From positions 4,464,001 through 4,528,000 of the forward strand of contig NZ_CP095050.1 in NCBI RefSeq assembly GCF_022921075.1: a stretch of DNA of 64,000 bases, written 5' to 3'. A program made the translations under genes and the position numbers. Below, piece by piece: positions 50,798 through 59,056 of the stretch. The first letter of the stretch is position 1, and every line of letters begins with the position of its first letter. The DNA comes from Hymenobacter sp. 5317J-9 (lineage in GTDB: Bacteria; Bacteroidota; Bacteroidia; Cytophagales; Hymenobacteraceae). The notes below the pieces were generated by a model. That model was not told the DNA's origin. It did no database searches and saw only the letters and a program-made list of their open reading frames with translations.

Positions 50798-51679
50798 TTA
50801 GGCCAGTTCGCCCACGCCTTCCACCCGCTCGGCCACTTGCTGCATCAGCCACAGCGGGGTGCTGGTAGCGCCGCAAATGCCCACCGACTGCGCGCCGGCC
50901 AGCCACTCGTCGTTCACCTCCGTCTCGTTTTCAATGAAGTAGCTGCGCGGGTTCACGGCGTTGACCACCGAAAACAAGGCCTTGCCGTTGGAGCTTTTGC
51001 GGCCGCTCACGAAGAGCACCACGTCGTATTCGGTGGCAAACTTGGCCAGGGCGGGTTCGCGGTTGCTCACCTGCCGGCAAATGCTGTCGTTGGCGTCGAA
51101 GCTGTCCAATTGGCCGCCGGCGGCCTGAATGCGGGCCTCCATCAGGGCCTTCATCTTGTAGAAGCCGGCCGTGCTTTTGGTGGTTTGGCTGAAGAGCGTG
51201 ACGGGGCGCGAGAAGTCGATTTGGTCCAAATCGGCCTCGTTCATCACGATGATGGCGCGGTTGCCGGTCTGGCCCGTGAGGCCGGCCACTTCGGCGTGGC
51301 CCGGCTGGCCGTAAATCACAATCTGGCCGTTTTGGCGCTGGCTCAGGTCGAAGGCATGCTTGACGCGGTTTTGCAGCTTGAGCACCACCGGGCAGCTGGC
51401 GTCAATTAGCTCCAGGTTGTTTTCGAGGGCCAGCTGGTAAGTTTCCGGGGGCTCGCCGTGGGCCCGGATGAGGACTTTGGTGTCGTGCAGCTCGGCCAGC
51501 TGCTCGCGGTCGATGATGCGCAGGCCCAGCTGGTGCAGGCGCTCCACCTCCATGCGGTTGTGCACGATATCGCCCAGACAGTAGAGGTTGTGGCCCTGCG
51601 CCAATTCGTCTTCGGCCATCTGAATGGCGAATTCGACGCCAAAGCAGTAGCCGGAATTTTTATCAATCGTGACCTTCAT
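50798..51679 (-). CDS. ispH: 4-hydroxy-3-methylbut-2-enyl diphosphate reductase
   Basis: A 293-residue protein with the three Fe-S Cys residues Cys12 (SGYCFGVEFAI), Cys96 (DASCPVV) and Cys201 (DSICRQVSNRE), the His pair region AHGEPPET and GQPGHAEVAG. It performs the last step of the MEP isoprenoid pathway. A TACCTTTG box at 51723-51730 (minus) is the probable -7 element. cmk is 103 bases upstream in the same direction, an arrangement common in Bacteroidota. Confidence 0.95.
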   Translation of the reverse strand: MKVTIDKNSGYCFGVEFAIQMAEDELAQGHNLYCLGDIVHNRMEVERLHQLGLRIIDREQLAELHDTKVLIRAHGEPPETYQLALENNLELIDASCPVVLKLQNRVKHAFDLSQRQNGQIVIYGQPGHAEVAGLTGQTGNRAIIVMNEADLDQIDFSRPVTLFSQTTKSTAGFYKMKALMEARIQAAGGQLDSFDANDSICRQVSNREPALAKFATEYDVVLFVSGRKSSNGKALFSVVNAVNPRSYFIENETEVNDEWLAGAQSVGICGATSTPLWLMQQVAERVEGVGELA

Positions 51680-51722
51680 GCTGGGAGTTTAACACCGCGC
51701 GGCGGCGAGGGGTTCGCCGGAG

Positions 51723-51730
51723 CAAAGGTA
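51723..51730 (-). promoter_or_regulatory. Candidate -7 element (TACCTTTG) for ispH
   Basis: A perfect TAnnTTTG match 44 bases before the ispH start. The nearest TTG is 16 bases upstream, shorter than usual. Confidence 0.4.
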
Positions 51731-51782
51731 CGGATTAGCCGGGCGGCAAGGCGCACACATTGCCCTTGCCTTTAATCTCCGT

Positions 51783-52475
51783 TTAATCCCAGCCCGCGGC
51801 GAACAGCGCCGACGACACCCTATCGAGCACGAAGTCGACCTGCTCGGTGATGGTGATGTGCGTGGTGTCGAGCAGCACGGCGTCGGGGGCGCGGCGCAGG
51901 GGGCTTTCGGCGCGGGTCGAGTCGAGGTGGTCGCGCTTGCGCAGGTTCTCAATGATGTCGTCCAGGGGCACGATTTCACCCTTTTCGGCCAGCTCTTCCT
52001 GGCGGCGCCGGGCGCGCAGCTCCACGTCGGCGGTCATGAAGATTTTCACCTCGGCATCCGGAAACACGGTGGTGCCTATGTCGCGGCCGTCCATCACCAC
52101 GCCGCGCTTGCGGCCCATTTGCTGCTGCTGGGCCACCATGGCGTGCCGCACCATCGGGATGACCGAGACCTCGCTCACCGAGTTGGAGATGCGCATCTGG
52201 CGGATGTCGTCTTCGCGGTTGGTCCCGTTGAGGAACAGCTCGTTGCGGCCCGTGCGGCGGTTGCGGCGGAAGCTGATGTGAATGGAGCGCAGTGCCGCCT
52301 CAATGCCCAGCATGTCGTCGAAGGCAATGTGGTTTTCGAGCAGGTACAGCGTCACGGCGCGGTACATGGCGCCGGTGTCGACGTAGGCGTAGTGGAGCAG
52401 CTGGGCCACGGCCTTGGCGGTGGTGCTTTTGCCACAGGAAGAGTAGCCGTCAATGGCGATAACGAGTTGTTTCAT
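51783..52475 (-). CDS. cmk: Cytidylate kinase
   Basis: A 230-residue protein from the ATG at 52475 (MKQLVIAIDGYSSCGKSTTA). P-loop GYSSCGKSTTAKA at residues 9-21, YVDTGAMYRAVTLYLLENHI, GRDIGTTVFPDAEVKIFMTA and the LID-like ARRRQEELAEKGE are characteristic. It phosphorylates CMP and dCMP. It is translated in the same direction as ispH. The Met at 52493 is a possible but less likely start. Confidence 0.95.
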   Translation of the reverse strand: MKQLVIAIDGYSSCGKSTTAKAVAQLLHYAYVDTGAMYRAVTLYLLENHIAFDDMLGIEAALRSIHISFRRNRRTGRNELFLNGTNREDDIRQMRISNSVSEVSVIPMVRHAMVAQQQQMGRKRGVVMDGRDIGTTVFPDAEVKIFMTADVELRARRRQEELAEKGEIVPLDDIIENLRKRDHLDSTRAESPLRRAPDAVLLDTTHITITEQVDFVLDRVSSALFAAGWD

Positions 52476-52506
52476 AACGACGCGGGCGGCCATTGGCCCC
52501 GCAAGA

Positions 52507-52911
52507 TTACGAAATCCAACCCTTACGCGCCGGCGCCGGGGCTTTCAGGCGGGCCGGCACCGAGGCAAAAAAAGCGGCCACCGACGCGCTTTCTCCCTCA
52601 TTCAGTTGCGTATTGACCAGTTGGAAAGGGTTGAAAAAAAATCTTCCGGCCATGCCCACGCCGGTGGTGCCGTCCTTGCCCGTGCCCCATTCGCCGCGGT
52701 ACACCCGCACCAGGCATTGCCCCAGAAAGCAACCCAGCGCCATCACCACGCCCTCGCGCTCGGCGGCGGGCAGCACGCCCCGCTGCGCCGTGATGAAATG
52801 GTCGAGGTGGGCCACGGCCTCGGCGTCGAAGGCCGGCAGGTTGAGCTGCTGGCGCACCTGCTCGGCGGCCAGTTCAATGGATTCGAGGGGCGTGGGGTTG
52901 GTTTCGGGCAT
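52507..52911 (-). CDS. Conserved hypothetical protein
   Basis: A 134-residue mostly helical protein. The motif VVMALGCFLGQCLVRVYRGE followed by W, and the C-terminal FFNPFQLVNTQLNEGESASV, recall small proteins of the DUF3806-like type (helix-turn with a Gly-Leu and a W), but I cannot confirm this. It lies 31 bases upstream of cmk in the same direction. Confidence 0.65.
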   Translation of the reverse strand: MPETNPTPLESIELAAEQVRQQLNLPAFDAEAVAHLDHFITAQRGVLPAAEREGVVMALGCFLGQCLVRVYRGEWGTGKDGTTGVGMAGRFFFNPFQLVNTQLNEGESASVAAFFASVPARLKAPAPARKGWIS

Positions 52912-53031
52912 GGCAATGACGTGAGGCGTGAGGCAAAAGCGGCCGGATTCAGCCCGCTGGTTCGCAAAGTAACACGCCCGCTGCCCCGAGGGTTGTCGGC
53001 GCCACGGGCCTGGCCCGGCTTTGGGGGGCGC

Positions 53032-53751
53032 TTAGTTGCTGCGGGCCTTCTTGTCGGCGATGTATTCGTTGAGCACCGCCGGCAGCTTGTCGGTGGTCAG
53101 GGAGCCCCATTTAACTTCCTTGCTCAGCCGCGCGTCGTCGGCAATCAACGGCTCGACAATGGCCCGCAGGTTGCTGCCCGACTTAGTCAGGCTCAGCCAT
53201 TGTGGGCTGTCGTCGCGCTTGAGTATCCACGCTTTGGTCATCTCGTACTCGGTGGCGTCAGACCTATAAGTATTTCCGGCAAAGCCGTTGGGCGTGGCCA
53301 CGGCGCCGTAGTGCACGGCATCTTCGCGCTTCATGGTGCCCCTGAACTGGTAGAGCGCCAGCCCCGCCCCCACCGCGCCCACCCGTACGAAGGCAATGCG
53401 GTACTCCTGCTCGTCGGCCCCCACCGTTACCTTGAAGTCTTTCAGCACCACAAACGAGTCCTGCTCCATCACGAAGCTGCCCACTTCGAGCGGCGTGTAG
53501 GCAGTTTTGGCGCCGGGGCTCACGGACACAATCTTGTTGTAGTCGAGGTAGGCAATGGGGCCGTCCACCGTGCGGCCGTCGCGCAGGTGAATGCGGCCGG
53601 GCAGGGCCTTGGGCAGCTTGGCGGGCACGTCGGCGGCGGGCTTGCCAAACTGGTAGGTGTTCTTTTTCTGGCCCCAGGCATTGGTTTGGGCCGGCACGGC
53701 CGGCGAGGCAAAGGCGCCGGCCAGCAGCAGGGCAAAAAAGGTCTTAGTCAT
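53032..53751 (-). CDS. Exported hypothetical protein, paralogue of the 53803 gene
   Basis: A 239-residue protein with signal peptide (MTKTFFALLLAGAFASPAVP). It shares with the next protein the sequence of blocks RIHLRDGRTVDGPI, SFVMEQDSFVVLKDF, GAGLALYQFRGTM, LKRDDSPQWLSLTKSG and the C-terminal WGSLTTDKLPAVLNEYIA. The blocks look like a beta-rich domain followed by a helical tail. Family and function are unknown. Confidence 0.72.
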   Translation of the reverse strand: MTKTFFALLLAGAFASPAVPAQTNAWGQKKNTYQFGKPAADVPAKLPKALPGRIHLRDGRTVDGPIAYLDYNKIVSVSPGAKTAYTPLEVGSFVMEQDSFVVLKDFKVTVGADEQEYRIAFVRVGAVGAGLALYQFRGTMKREDAVHYGAVATPNGFAGNTYRSDATEYEMTKAWILKRDDSPQWLSLTKSGSNLRAIVEPLIADDARLSKEVKWGSLTTDKLPAVLNEYIADKKARSN

Positions 53752-53802
53752 GGCTTGCTGCGGGGCCGGTTAGGCCAGTGGGCACTTGCTTGGGAGAAAT
53801 GG

Positions 53803-54543
53803 TCAGGACTTGGCTTTGGCGGTTTTGCGGGCCACGTATTGGCTGAGCAGGGCGGGCACGTCTTCGCGGCGCAGGCTGCCCCAGCGCACCGAGGCCGCCA
53901 GCACTTGGTCGTCGGCCACCAGGGGCTCAATTACCTCGCGCAGGTTGCGGGCGCCGGAGGGCAGCGTGAGCCAGCGCGGGTTGCCGTCGCGGCGCAGCAG
54001 CCAGGCCGTAGTCATCACAAAGGTTTCCTGGCGGCCGCCGTACACCGGAATGGCCGTGTTGCCGGCGGCCATGTGCAGGGCCAGGCCGGCCCCCACCAGG
54101 GCCAGATTGCCGCCGTTCACCTGCTGGCGCGACATCGTGCCCCGAAACTCGTAGAGCTCCAGCCCGGCGCCGGCTGCGCACACCCGCATGAAGCTGCTGC
54201 TGTAGTGCTCGGCGTCGCGCACGAGGGTGACGTAAAAATCGCGCAGCACCGTGAACGAGTCGGTGCCCATCACGAAGCTGCTCACCTCGTCGGGCGAGTA
54301 GGTTTTTTCGGCGCCGTCGGGCCCGAGGGCTTTGAGGACGTCGCCGTCTTCTAGCCGCAGCTGGGCGGGCAGCAGGCGGCCATCGGTGAGGTGCAGCCGA
54401 CCGGGCTGCAGCGGCGGCAGCTTCTTTTTCTTGCCTTGAGCCCAGGCGGGCGTAGTCAGGGCAAGGCCGATGAGCAGGAATAGCGTTAGTCCCGCCCGGA
54501 ACCCGGGCAGAATACGAGTAGAAAAAGCCATAAGCGCCGGCAA
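53803..54543 (-). CDS. Exported hypothetical protein, tandem paralogue
   Basis: A 246-residue protein (Met at 54543 or 54531) with a signal peptide ending PAWAQ. Matching blocks are RLHLTDGRLLPAQL, SFVMGTDSFTVLRDF, GAGLELYEFRGTM, LRRDGNPRWLTLPSG and WGSLRREDVPALLSQYVA. The pair arose by tandem duplication, with about 40 percent identity by eye, and is 51 bases apart. No domain name can be assigned. Confidence 0.72.
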   Translation of the reverse strand: MPALMAFSTRILPGFRAGLTLFLLIGLALTTPAWAQGKKKKLPPLQPGRLHLTDGRLLPAQLRLEDGDVLKALGPDGAEKTYSPDEVSSFVMGTDSFTVLRDFYVTLVRDAEHYSSSFMRVCAAGAGLELYEFRGTMSRQQVNGGNLALVGAGLALHMAAGNTAIPVYGGRQETFVMTTAWLLRRDGNPRWLTLPSGARNLREVIEPLVADDQVLAASVRWGSLRREDVPALLSQYVARKTAKAKS

Positions 54544-54722
54544 ACGTGAAAGGATGGGCCGGCAATAATAGTGGTTCTGACCGAATTATAGTCGGTTAGT
54601 AACAGCCCGTGAGCTACAGCAGCTACACGCTTCCCAAGCGGCCATTGCACGTCCAGGGCCGGCTATTGCGGCCGCGCACTGTGTCAGCCGCCTCCCCCGC
54701 TTTTCACCGGTGCAGGCCACGC

Positions 54723-54884
54723 CTAGTGCCCGCAAGGGCACGGCACGCTCTTGCCGCGGCTGTGGTGCTTGTACCAGCTGGTTTTTTTCTGCTGCGAGGT
54801 GCGGCGGGCGCAGCCGCTCAACAGGCTGCCGCCCAGCACGAGCACCGTCATCACCAGCACCAGCCACGACCAGGATTTTTTCAT
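54723..54884 (-). CDS. 53-residue lipoprotein with Cys-Pro-Cys-Gly-His end
   Basis: The ATG at 54884 opens MKKSWSWLVLVMTVLVLGGS, then LLSGCARRTSQQKK with a lipobox LSGC. The tail TSWYKHHSRGKSVPCPCGH ends in a Cys-Pro-Cys-Gly-His motif at the stop. Mature length would be about 29 residues. The signal and lipobox are textbook. A TAACTTTG box (54903-54910, minus) lies just upstream. It is divergent from ade. Confidence 0.7.
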   Translation of the reverse strand: MKKSWSWLVLVMTVLVLGGSLLSGCARRTSQQKKTSWYKHHSRGKSVPCPCGH

Positions 54885-54902
54885 AGCCAACTTATTTTAT
54901 CT

Positions 54903-54910
54903 CAAAGTTA
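54903..54910 (-). promoter_or_regulatory. Candidate -7 element (TAACTTTG) for the small lipoprotein
   Basis: A perfect TAnnTTTG match 18 bases before the start at 54884. No -33 TTG evident. Confidence 0.4.
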
Positions 54911-54962
54911 AGGTTCTTTGCGGCCCCGCCCACCGGCCGTCGTTTTTATCTCCCGCTCGCGC

Positions 54963-56621
54963 ATGACTCCGTCCTTTTCGCTCACCGCCAACGTCGTCGA
55001 CGTTTTCGCTCGTTCCATTCAGCCCGCCATTGTTTCGGTCGAAGGCGGACGCATCGTGGCCATCTCCCCCACCGACGAGGCCACGCCCGACCCGGCCCTG
55101 CCCTACGTGCTGCCCGGCTTCGTCGACGCCCACGTGCACGTGGAAAGCTCCCTGCTGGTGCCCACCGAGTTTGCGCGCCTGGCCGTGACGCACGGCACGG
55201 TGGCCACCGTCTCGGACCCGCACGAAATCGGCAACGTGCTGGGCGTGGCCGGCGTGGAGTTCATGCTCGAAAACGCCAGCCATTCGCCGTTCAAGTTCTG
55301 CTTTGGGGCGCCCAGTTGCGTGCCGGCCACGCCGTTTGAAACGGCCGGGGCCGAAATCACGGCCCAGGACATTGCCCGGCTGTTTGAAAACCCCAAGATT
55401 GGCTACCTGGCCGAAATGATGAACTGGCCCGGCGTGCTGCACCGCGACGCCGACGTGATGCAGAAAATTGCCATTGCCCAGGCCGCCGGCCGCCCCGTGG
55501 ACGGCCACGCCCCCGGCCTGCGCGCCGACGACGCGGCCCACTACGCCAGCGCCGGCATCAGCACCGACCACGAGTGCTTCACCGCCGAAGAAGCCCGCGA
55601 CAAGCTGGCCGTGGGCATGAAAGTGCTCATCCGCGAGGGCTCGGCGGCGCGCAATTTCGATGCCCTCATCGAGCTCATGCCCGAGCATTACGCCAACCTC
55701 ATGTTCTGCTCCGACGACAAGCACCCCGACACGCTGGTGCTGGGCCACATCAACCAGCTGGTGCAGCGGGCCGTGGCCCTGGGGCACGACGTGTTTCAGG
55801 TGCTGCGCGTGGCCTGCATCAACCCCGTGAAGCACTACAACCTGCCCGTGGGCCTGCTGGGCGAAGGCGACCCGGCGGACTTTATTGTGGTGAAAGACCT
55901 GCGCGATTTTGAGGTGCTGCAAACCTACCTCAACGGCGAGCTGGTGGCTGAAAATGGCCAGTCGCGTCTGCCGGCCGCGCCCATTGCGGTGGTTAATAAC
56001 TTCCACGCCGGGCCCGTGGCTGCGTCCGATTTCCAGCTGCCGGCCCCGGCATCGGCCCAGCCCACCGCGCGCGTCATCCAATGCTTCGACGGCCAACTCA
56101 TCACGGCGCGCGTCGACCTGCCCGCGGCGGTAGAAAACGGCTTGGTCGTGCCTAACGTGGGAGAGGACGTGCTCAAGCTGGCCGTCATCAACCGCTACCA
56201 GCCCGGCGTGGCGCCGGCCGTGGCGTTCATTCGCGGCTTTGGGCTGCAGCACGGCGCGCTGGCCAGCAGCGTGGGCCACGACTCGCACAACATCACCGCC
56301 ATGGGCTGCGACGACGCCAGCCTGGCCCGCGCCGTAAACCTGGTCATTGGGGCCAAAGGCGGCCTGGCCGCCGTGGGCGCCGACGGCCGCGAAATCCTGG
56401 TGCCGCTGCCCGTGGCCGGCCTCATGTCGGACCAGGCCGGCACGGCAGTGGCCGAGGCCTACGCCGCCGTCGACGCCTTGGCCAAGGAGCTGGGCTCGCC
56501 GCTGGGCGCACCCTTTATGACGCTTTCGTTTATGGCGCTGCTGGTCATTCCCAGCCTCAAGCTCAGCGACAAAGGCTTGTTCGATGGGCAGCAGTTCACG
56601 TTTGTGGACGCGGTGGAATAA
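54963..56621 (+). CDS. ade: Adenine deaminase
   Basis: A 552-residue protein from the ATG at 54963. The amidohydrolase metal site is HVHVESS (His57, His59) after LPYVLPGFVDA; TVSDPHEIGNVLGVAGVEFM, GHAPGLRADDAAHYASAGIS and the C-terminal GHDSHNITAMGCDDASLARA are diagnostic of Ade rather than other deaminases. It converts adenine to hypoxanthine in purine salvage. The length is as in E. coli and Bacillus. The frame extends upstream to 54918 but that part carries no coding-like sequence. Confidence 0.94.
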   Translation: MTPSFSLTANVVDVFARSIQPAIVSVEGGRIVAISPTDEATPDPALPYVLPGFVDAHVHVESSLLVPTEFARLAVTHGTVATVSDPHEIGNVLGVAGVEFMLENASHSPFKFCFGAPSCVPATPFETAGAEITAQDIARLFENPKIGYLAEMMNWPGVLHRDADVMQKIAIAQAAGRPVDGHAPGLRADDAAHYASAGISTDHECFTAEEARDKLAVGMKVLIREGSAARNFDALIELMPEHYANLMFCSDDKHPDTLVLGHINQLVQRAVALGHDVFQVLRVACINPVKHYNLPVGLLGEGDPADFIVVKDLRDFEVLQTYLNGELVAENGQSRLPAAPIAVVNNFHAGPVAASDFQLPAPASAQPTARVIQCFDGQLITARVDLPAAVENGLVVPNVGEDVLKLAVINRYQPGVAPAVAFIRGFGLQHGALASSVGHDSHNITAMGCDDASLARAVNLVIGAKGGLAAVGADGREILVPLPVAGLMSDQAGTAVAEAYAAVDALAKELGSPLGAPFMTLSFMALLVIPSLKLSDKGLFDGQQFTFVDAVE

Positions 56622-56698
56622 GCGTCACCGCAATTTTTCTCGCGGTTTTTGCGTAGGGAGCGGGGCTTGCCCCCGCTCCCTACCTCGTTTTGCTTGTT

Positions 56699-57208
56699 AT
56701 GAAACTGCTGCCGCTTGCGTTGCTTGTTCTTTTCTTTTTACTGCTGAGCGGTATAACTCACCCCGCCGCCGCTCAGAAGTACCGCACGGCCGCCGGCCTG
56801 CGCAGTGGCGGGGGCAGCTACGGCCTCACCGTGCAGCAACTGGTATTGCCCAAAACCACGCTCGAAGGGCTGGGCATGCTGTCTGAGCGCGAACGCAGCG
56901 CCACGGTGCTGGCCGAGCGGCATTTCGGCATCCTCGGCCCCAGCCTCAACTACTACCTCGGGGGCGGCGGCCACTTCGGCACCCACAAGGACGATGGCAA
57001 CTTCTGGGGCTTCGATGGCCTGATTGGGGCCGAGTACAAGCTGCCCTTCGGCCGCATTGTGCTCTCGTTCGATTTCAAGCCCACCGTCGAGTTCAACTCC
57101 GCCGACTGGAACCGCTTCCCCACCGCTTTTTCGATACGCTACATCATCCTCAAGCAGAAGAAGACGGGCATTTTTCAGGACATTATCGACAAGGTGAAGG
57201 GCAACTAA
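56699..57208 (+). CDS. Exported beta-barrel-like protein
   Basis: A 169-residue protein (Met at 56699) with signal peptide (LLPLALLVLFFLLLSG, then AAAQ). Alternating strands RTAAGLRSGGGSYGLTVQQL, FGILGPSLNYYLGGGGHFGT and GRIVLSFDFKPTVEFNSADW suggest a small outer-membrane barrel. The C-terminal KKTGIFQDIIDKVKGN extends beyond the barrel. No family is assigned. It is 78 bases after ade. Confidence 0.72.
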   Translation: MKLLPLALLVLFFLLLSGITHPAAAQKYRTAAGLRSGGGSYGLTVQQLVLPKTTLEGLGMLSERERSATVLAERHFGILGPSLNYYLGGGGHFGTHKDDGNFWGFDGLIGAEYKLPFGRIVLSFDFKPTVEFNSADWNRFPTAFSIRYIILKQKKTGIFQDIIDKVKGN

Positions 57209-57243
57209 AAAGCCCCGAACCAGATTGATTCGGGGCTTTTTAG
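57205..57243. terminator. Bidirectional terminator
   Basis: CTAAAAAGCCCCGAA and its complement (57229-57243) close a 9-base loop between convergent genes; it overlaps the stop codon of the gene ending at 57208. Confidence 0.85.
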
Positions 57244-57259
57244 TTGGCAGGCGCAAAGC

Positions 57260-57670
57260 TTACTGAAACCGCTTTTCGAGCAGCTTGAGCATCTTTTCTT
57301 CGGTGAGGGGCTTGGTGAGGTACTCCACGTTGGGGTACTTGGCCACGCGGGCCGTATCGGCGCCGTGCATGGAAGTGGTGAGCACGGCCATCACCGTTTT
57401 ATCCTGCACGGGCTTGGGCAGGGCGTTGTAGAGCTCCAGAAACTCGAAGCCGGATACGCCCGGCATTTTCAGGTCCACGAACACCAGGTCGGGCGCGGGG
57501 ACCGCGCTGCCGCCCTGGGTGCTGCCCCACAGCTGCTCGAAGGCCTCATCGGCCCGCGAGAAGGTGCTCACGTGGTCGGCCACGGCCAGGCGCCCCAACA
57601 AGCGGTTGTTGAGGAAGCTCGTCGTTTCGTTGTCGTCAACGAGTACAATGTGGTTCAAATTAGCGGACAT
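57260..57670 (-). CDS. Single-domain response regulator (CheY-like)
   Basis: A 136-residue receiver from the ATG at 57670: Asp12-Asp13 (VLVDDNE), Asp66 (LVFVDLKMP), Thr98/99 (VLTTSMHG) and Lys120 (LTKPLTEEK). It closely resembles the regulator at 22426-22845 in layout (same NETTSFLNNRL/NNFLNERLL segment). No kinase is adjacent; the PAS kinase at 11727 is a possible orphan partner. No output domain. Confidence 0.9.
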   Translation of the reverse strand: MSANLNHIVLVDDNETTSFLNNRLLGRLAVADHVSTFSRADEAFEQLWGSTQGGSAVPAPDLVFVDLKMPGVSGFEFLELYNALPKPVQDKTVMAVLTTSMHGADTARVAKYPNVEYLTKPLTEEKMLKLLEKRFQ

Positions 57671-57738
57671 GGATAAAGAGTTATTTCTGGCTTCCACGAA
57701 GATACCGCACAGGCACGGCTCCGGCAATGGTTCTGCTT

Positions 57739-58716
57739 TTACAGCCAGCCCTGGGCGCGCATCCAGTCGTCGTTGTAAATCTTGCCGAGGTAGCGCGTGC
57801 CGTGGTCGGGCAGCAAAATCACCATCGTGTCTTCTTCTTTCAAATGTTCCCGGGCGTACTCCAGCGCGCCGTGCACCGCCGAGCCGCAGCTCCAGCCCAC
57901 AAACAGGCCTTCTTCTTTAGCCAGCCGGCGGGTCATGAGGGCGGCGTCCTGGTCGGTTACTTTCAGAAACAGGTCGATGACGTCAAAGTTGACATTCTTG
58001 GGCAAAATATCTTCGCCGATGCCTTCGGTTTTGTAGGGATAAATCTCGTTCTCGTCGAAAATGCCCGTCTCTTTATACTTCTTAAAAACTGAGCCGTACG
58101 TGTCGAGGCCCAGCGTGAAGATGTTGGGGTTCTGCTCCTTCAGGTACTTGCTGACGCCGCAGATGGTGCCGCCCGTGCCCACCCCGGCCGCCCAGTGCGT
58201 GATTTTGCCCTCGGTGCCGTTCCAGATTTCGGGCCCCGTGTGGTCGTAGTGGGCGGCGGTGTTCGAGAGGTTGTCGTATTGGTTGGGGTAGAACGAGTTG
58301 GGCGTTTCCTGGTTGAGGCGACGGGCCACGGAGTAGTAGCTGCGGGGGTCGTCGGGGGCCACGTCGACGGGGCACACCACCACCTCGGCGCCCACGGCGC
58401 GCAGGATGTCCTGCTTCTCCTTACTTTGCTTGTCGCTCATCACGAAGATGGTTTTGTAGCCCTTCGCAATGGCGGCCAGGGCCAGGCCCATGCCGGTGTT
58501 GCCGCTGGTGCCCTCGATGATGGTGCCGCCCGGCGTGATGATGCCGGCCTTTTCGGCGTCTTCCACCATGCGGATGGCCATGCGGTCCTTCACCGAGTTG
58601 CCGGGGTTGAAGTACTCCACTTTGGCCAGCACCGTGCCCTTGATGCCGTCGGTGACTTTGTTGAGCTTAACAAGGGGAGTATGGCCAACGGCCTCGATGA
58701 CGTGATTGAAATACAT
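57739..58716 (-). CDS. Cysteine synthase / cystathionine beta-synthase type PLP enzyme
   Basis: A 325-residue fold-type II PLP enzyme from the ATG at 58716 (MYFNHVIEAVGHTPLVKLNK). The PLP lysine is Lys43 in YFNPGNSVKDR, and the phosphate-binding loop is EGTSGNTGMG (68-77). GVGTGGTICGVSKYLKEQNP and the final VILLPDHGTRYLGKIYNDDW are present. There is no CBS domain. Family members either make cysteine from O-acetylserine or join serine and homocysteine; sequence alone does not settle which. Confidence 0.9.
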   Translation of the reverse strand: MYFNHVIEAVGHTPLVKLNKVTDGIKGTVLAKVEYFNPGNSVKDRMAIRMVEDAEKAGIITPGGTIIEGTSGNTGMGLALAAIAKGYKTIFVMSDKQSKEKQDILRAVGAEVVVCPVDVAPDDPRSYYSVARRLNQETPNSFYPNQYDNLSNTAAHYDHTGPEIWNGTEGKITHWAAGVGTGGTICGVSKYLKEQNPNIFTLGLDTYGSVFKKYKETGIFDENEIYPYKTEGIGEDILPKNVNFDVIDLFLKVTDQDAALMTRRLAKEEGLFVGWSCGSAVHGALEYAREHLKEEDTMVILLPDHGTRYLGKIYNDDWMRAQGWL

Positions 58717-58753
58717 TGAAATCTGGTGGGTGGGGATGGTTTGGGTGAGGCCG

Positions 58754-58761
58754 CAAAGGTA
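58754..58761 (-). promoter_or_regulatory. Candidate -7 element (TACCTTTG) for the PLP enzyme gene
   Basis: A perfect TAnnTTTG match 38 bases before the start at 58716. No TTG at the usual distance. Confidence 0.4.
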
Positions 58762-58803
58762 AGGACTGCGGCGGCGGGGCGCAGTTGGTTGAGCGGGCGA
58801 GAC

Positions 58804-58929
58804 TAAAAAGAACGTCATGCTCATCTGGCGTACGCGCAGCCGAAGCATCTCGCGTGCAGTCACTAAACCTGGCGATTGGTTTACGTACCCCACGCGAGAT
58901 GCTTCGGCTGCGCTCAGCATGACGTTCTG
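58804..58929. repeat. Dispersed hairpin repeat, long imperfect form
   Basis: AAGAACGTCATGCTCATCTG at the left and its inverse at the right (GCTTCGGCTGCGCTCAGCAT, then GACGTTCT). The left arm carries an insertion (CATCTGGCGTACG) relative to the family. Confidence 0.85.
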
Positions 58930-58962
58930 ATAGTTTGTGTCATAACGTTCTGAACCGGCGCC

Positions 58963-58992
58963 TTGCCCTAGCCCCAAAAAGCCCTACTTTTG
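58963..58992 (+). promoter_or_regulatory. Promoter of the Bacteroidota type (TTG-N19-TACTTTTG)
   Basis: TTG at 58963-58965, exactly 19 bases, then TACTTTTG at 58985-58992, 64 bases before sucD. It is the second exact N19 match in this window. Confidence 0.7.
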
Positions 58993-59056
58993 CACCACCG
59001 TTGCCCGTCCGGGCCACCCTTCCCACCCCCATCAAATTTCCCAAAAACACCTCCGA

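Noticed and set aside
52453..54354. Plus-strand frame of 633 codons across three minus-strand genes
   Set aside because: No domain; spans intergenic gaps and the start codons of three genes.
58717..58977. N-terminal extension of the PLP enzyme
   Set aside because: It translates a hairpin repeat; the enzyme's conserved start is MYFNHVIEAVGHTP.
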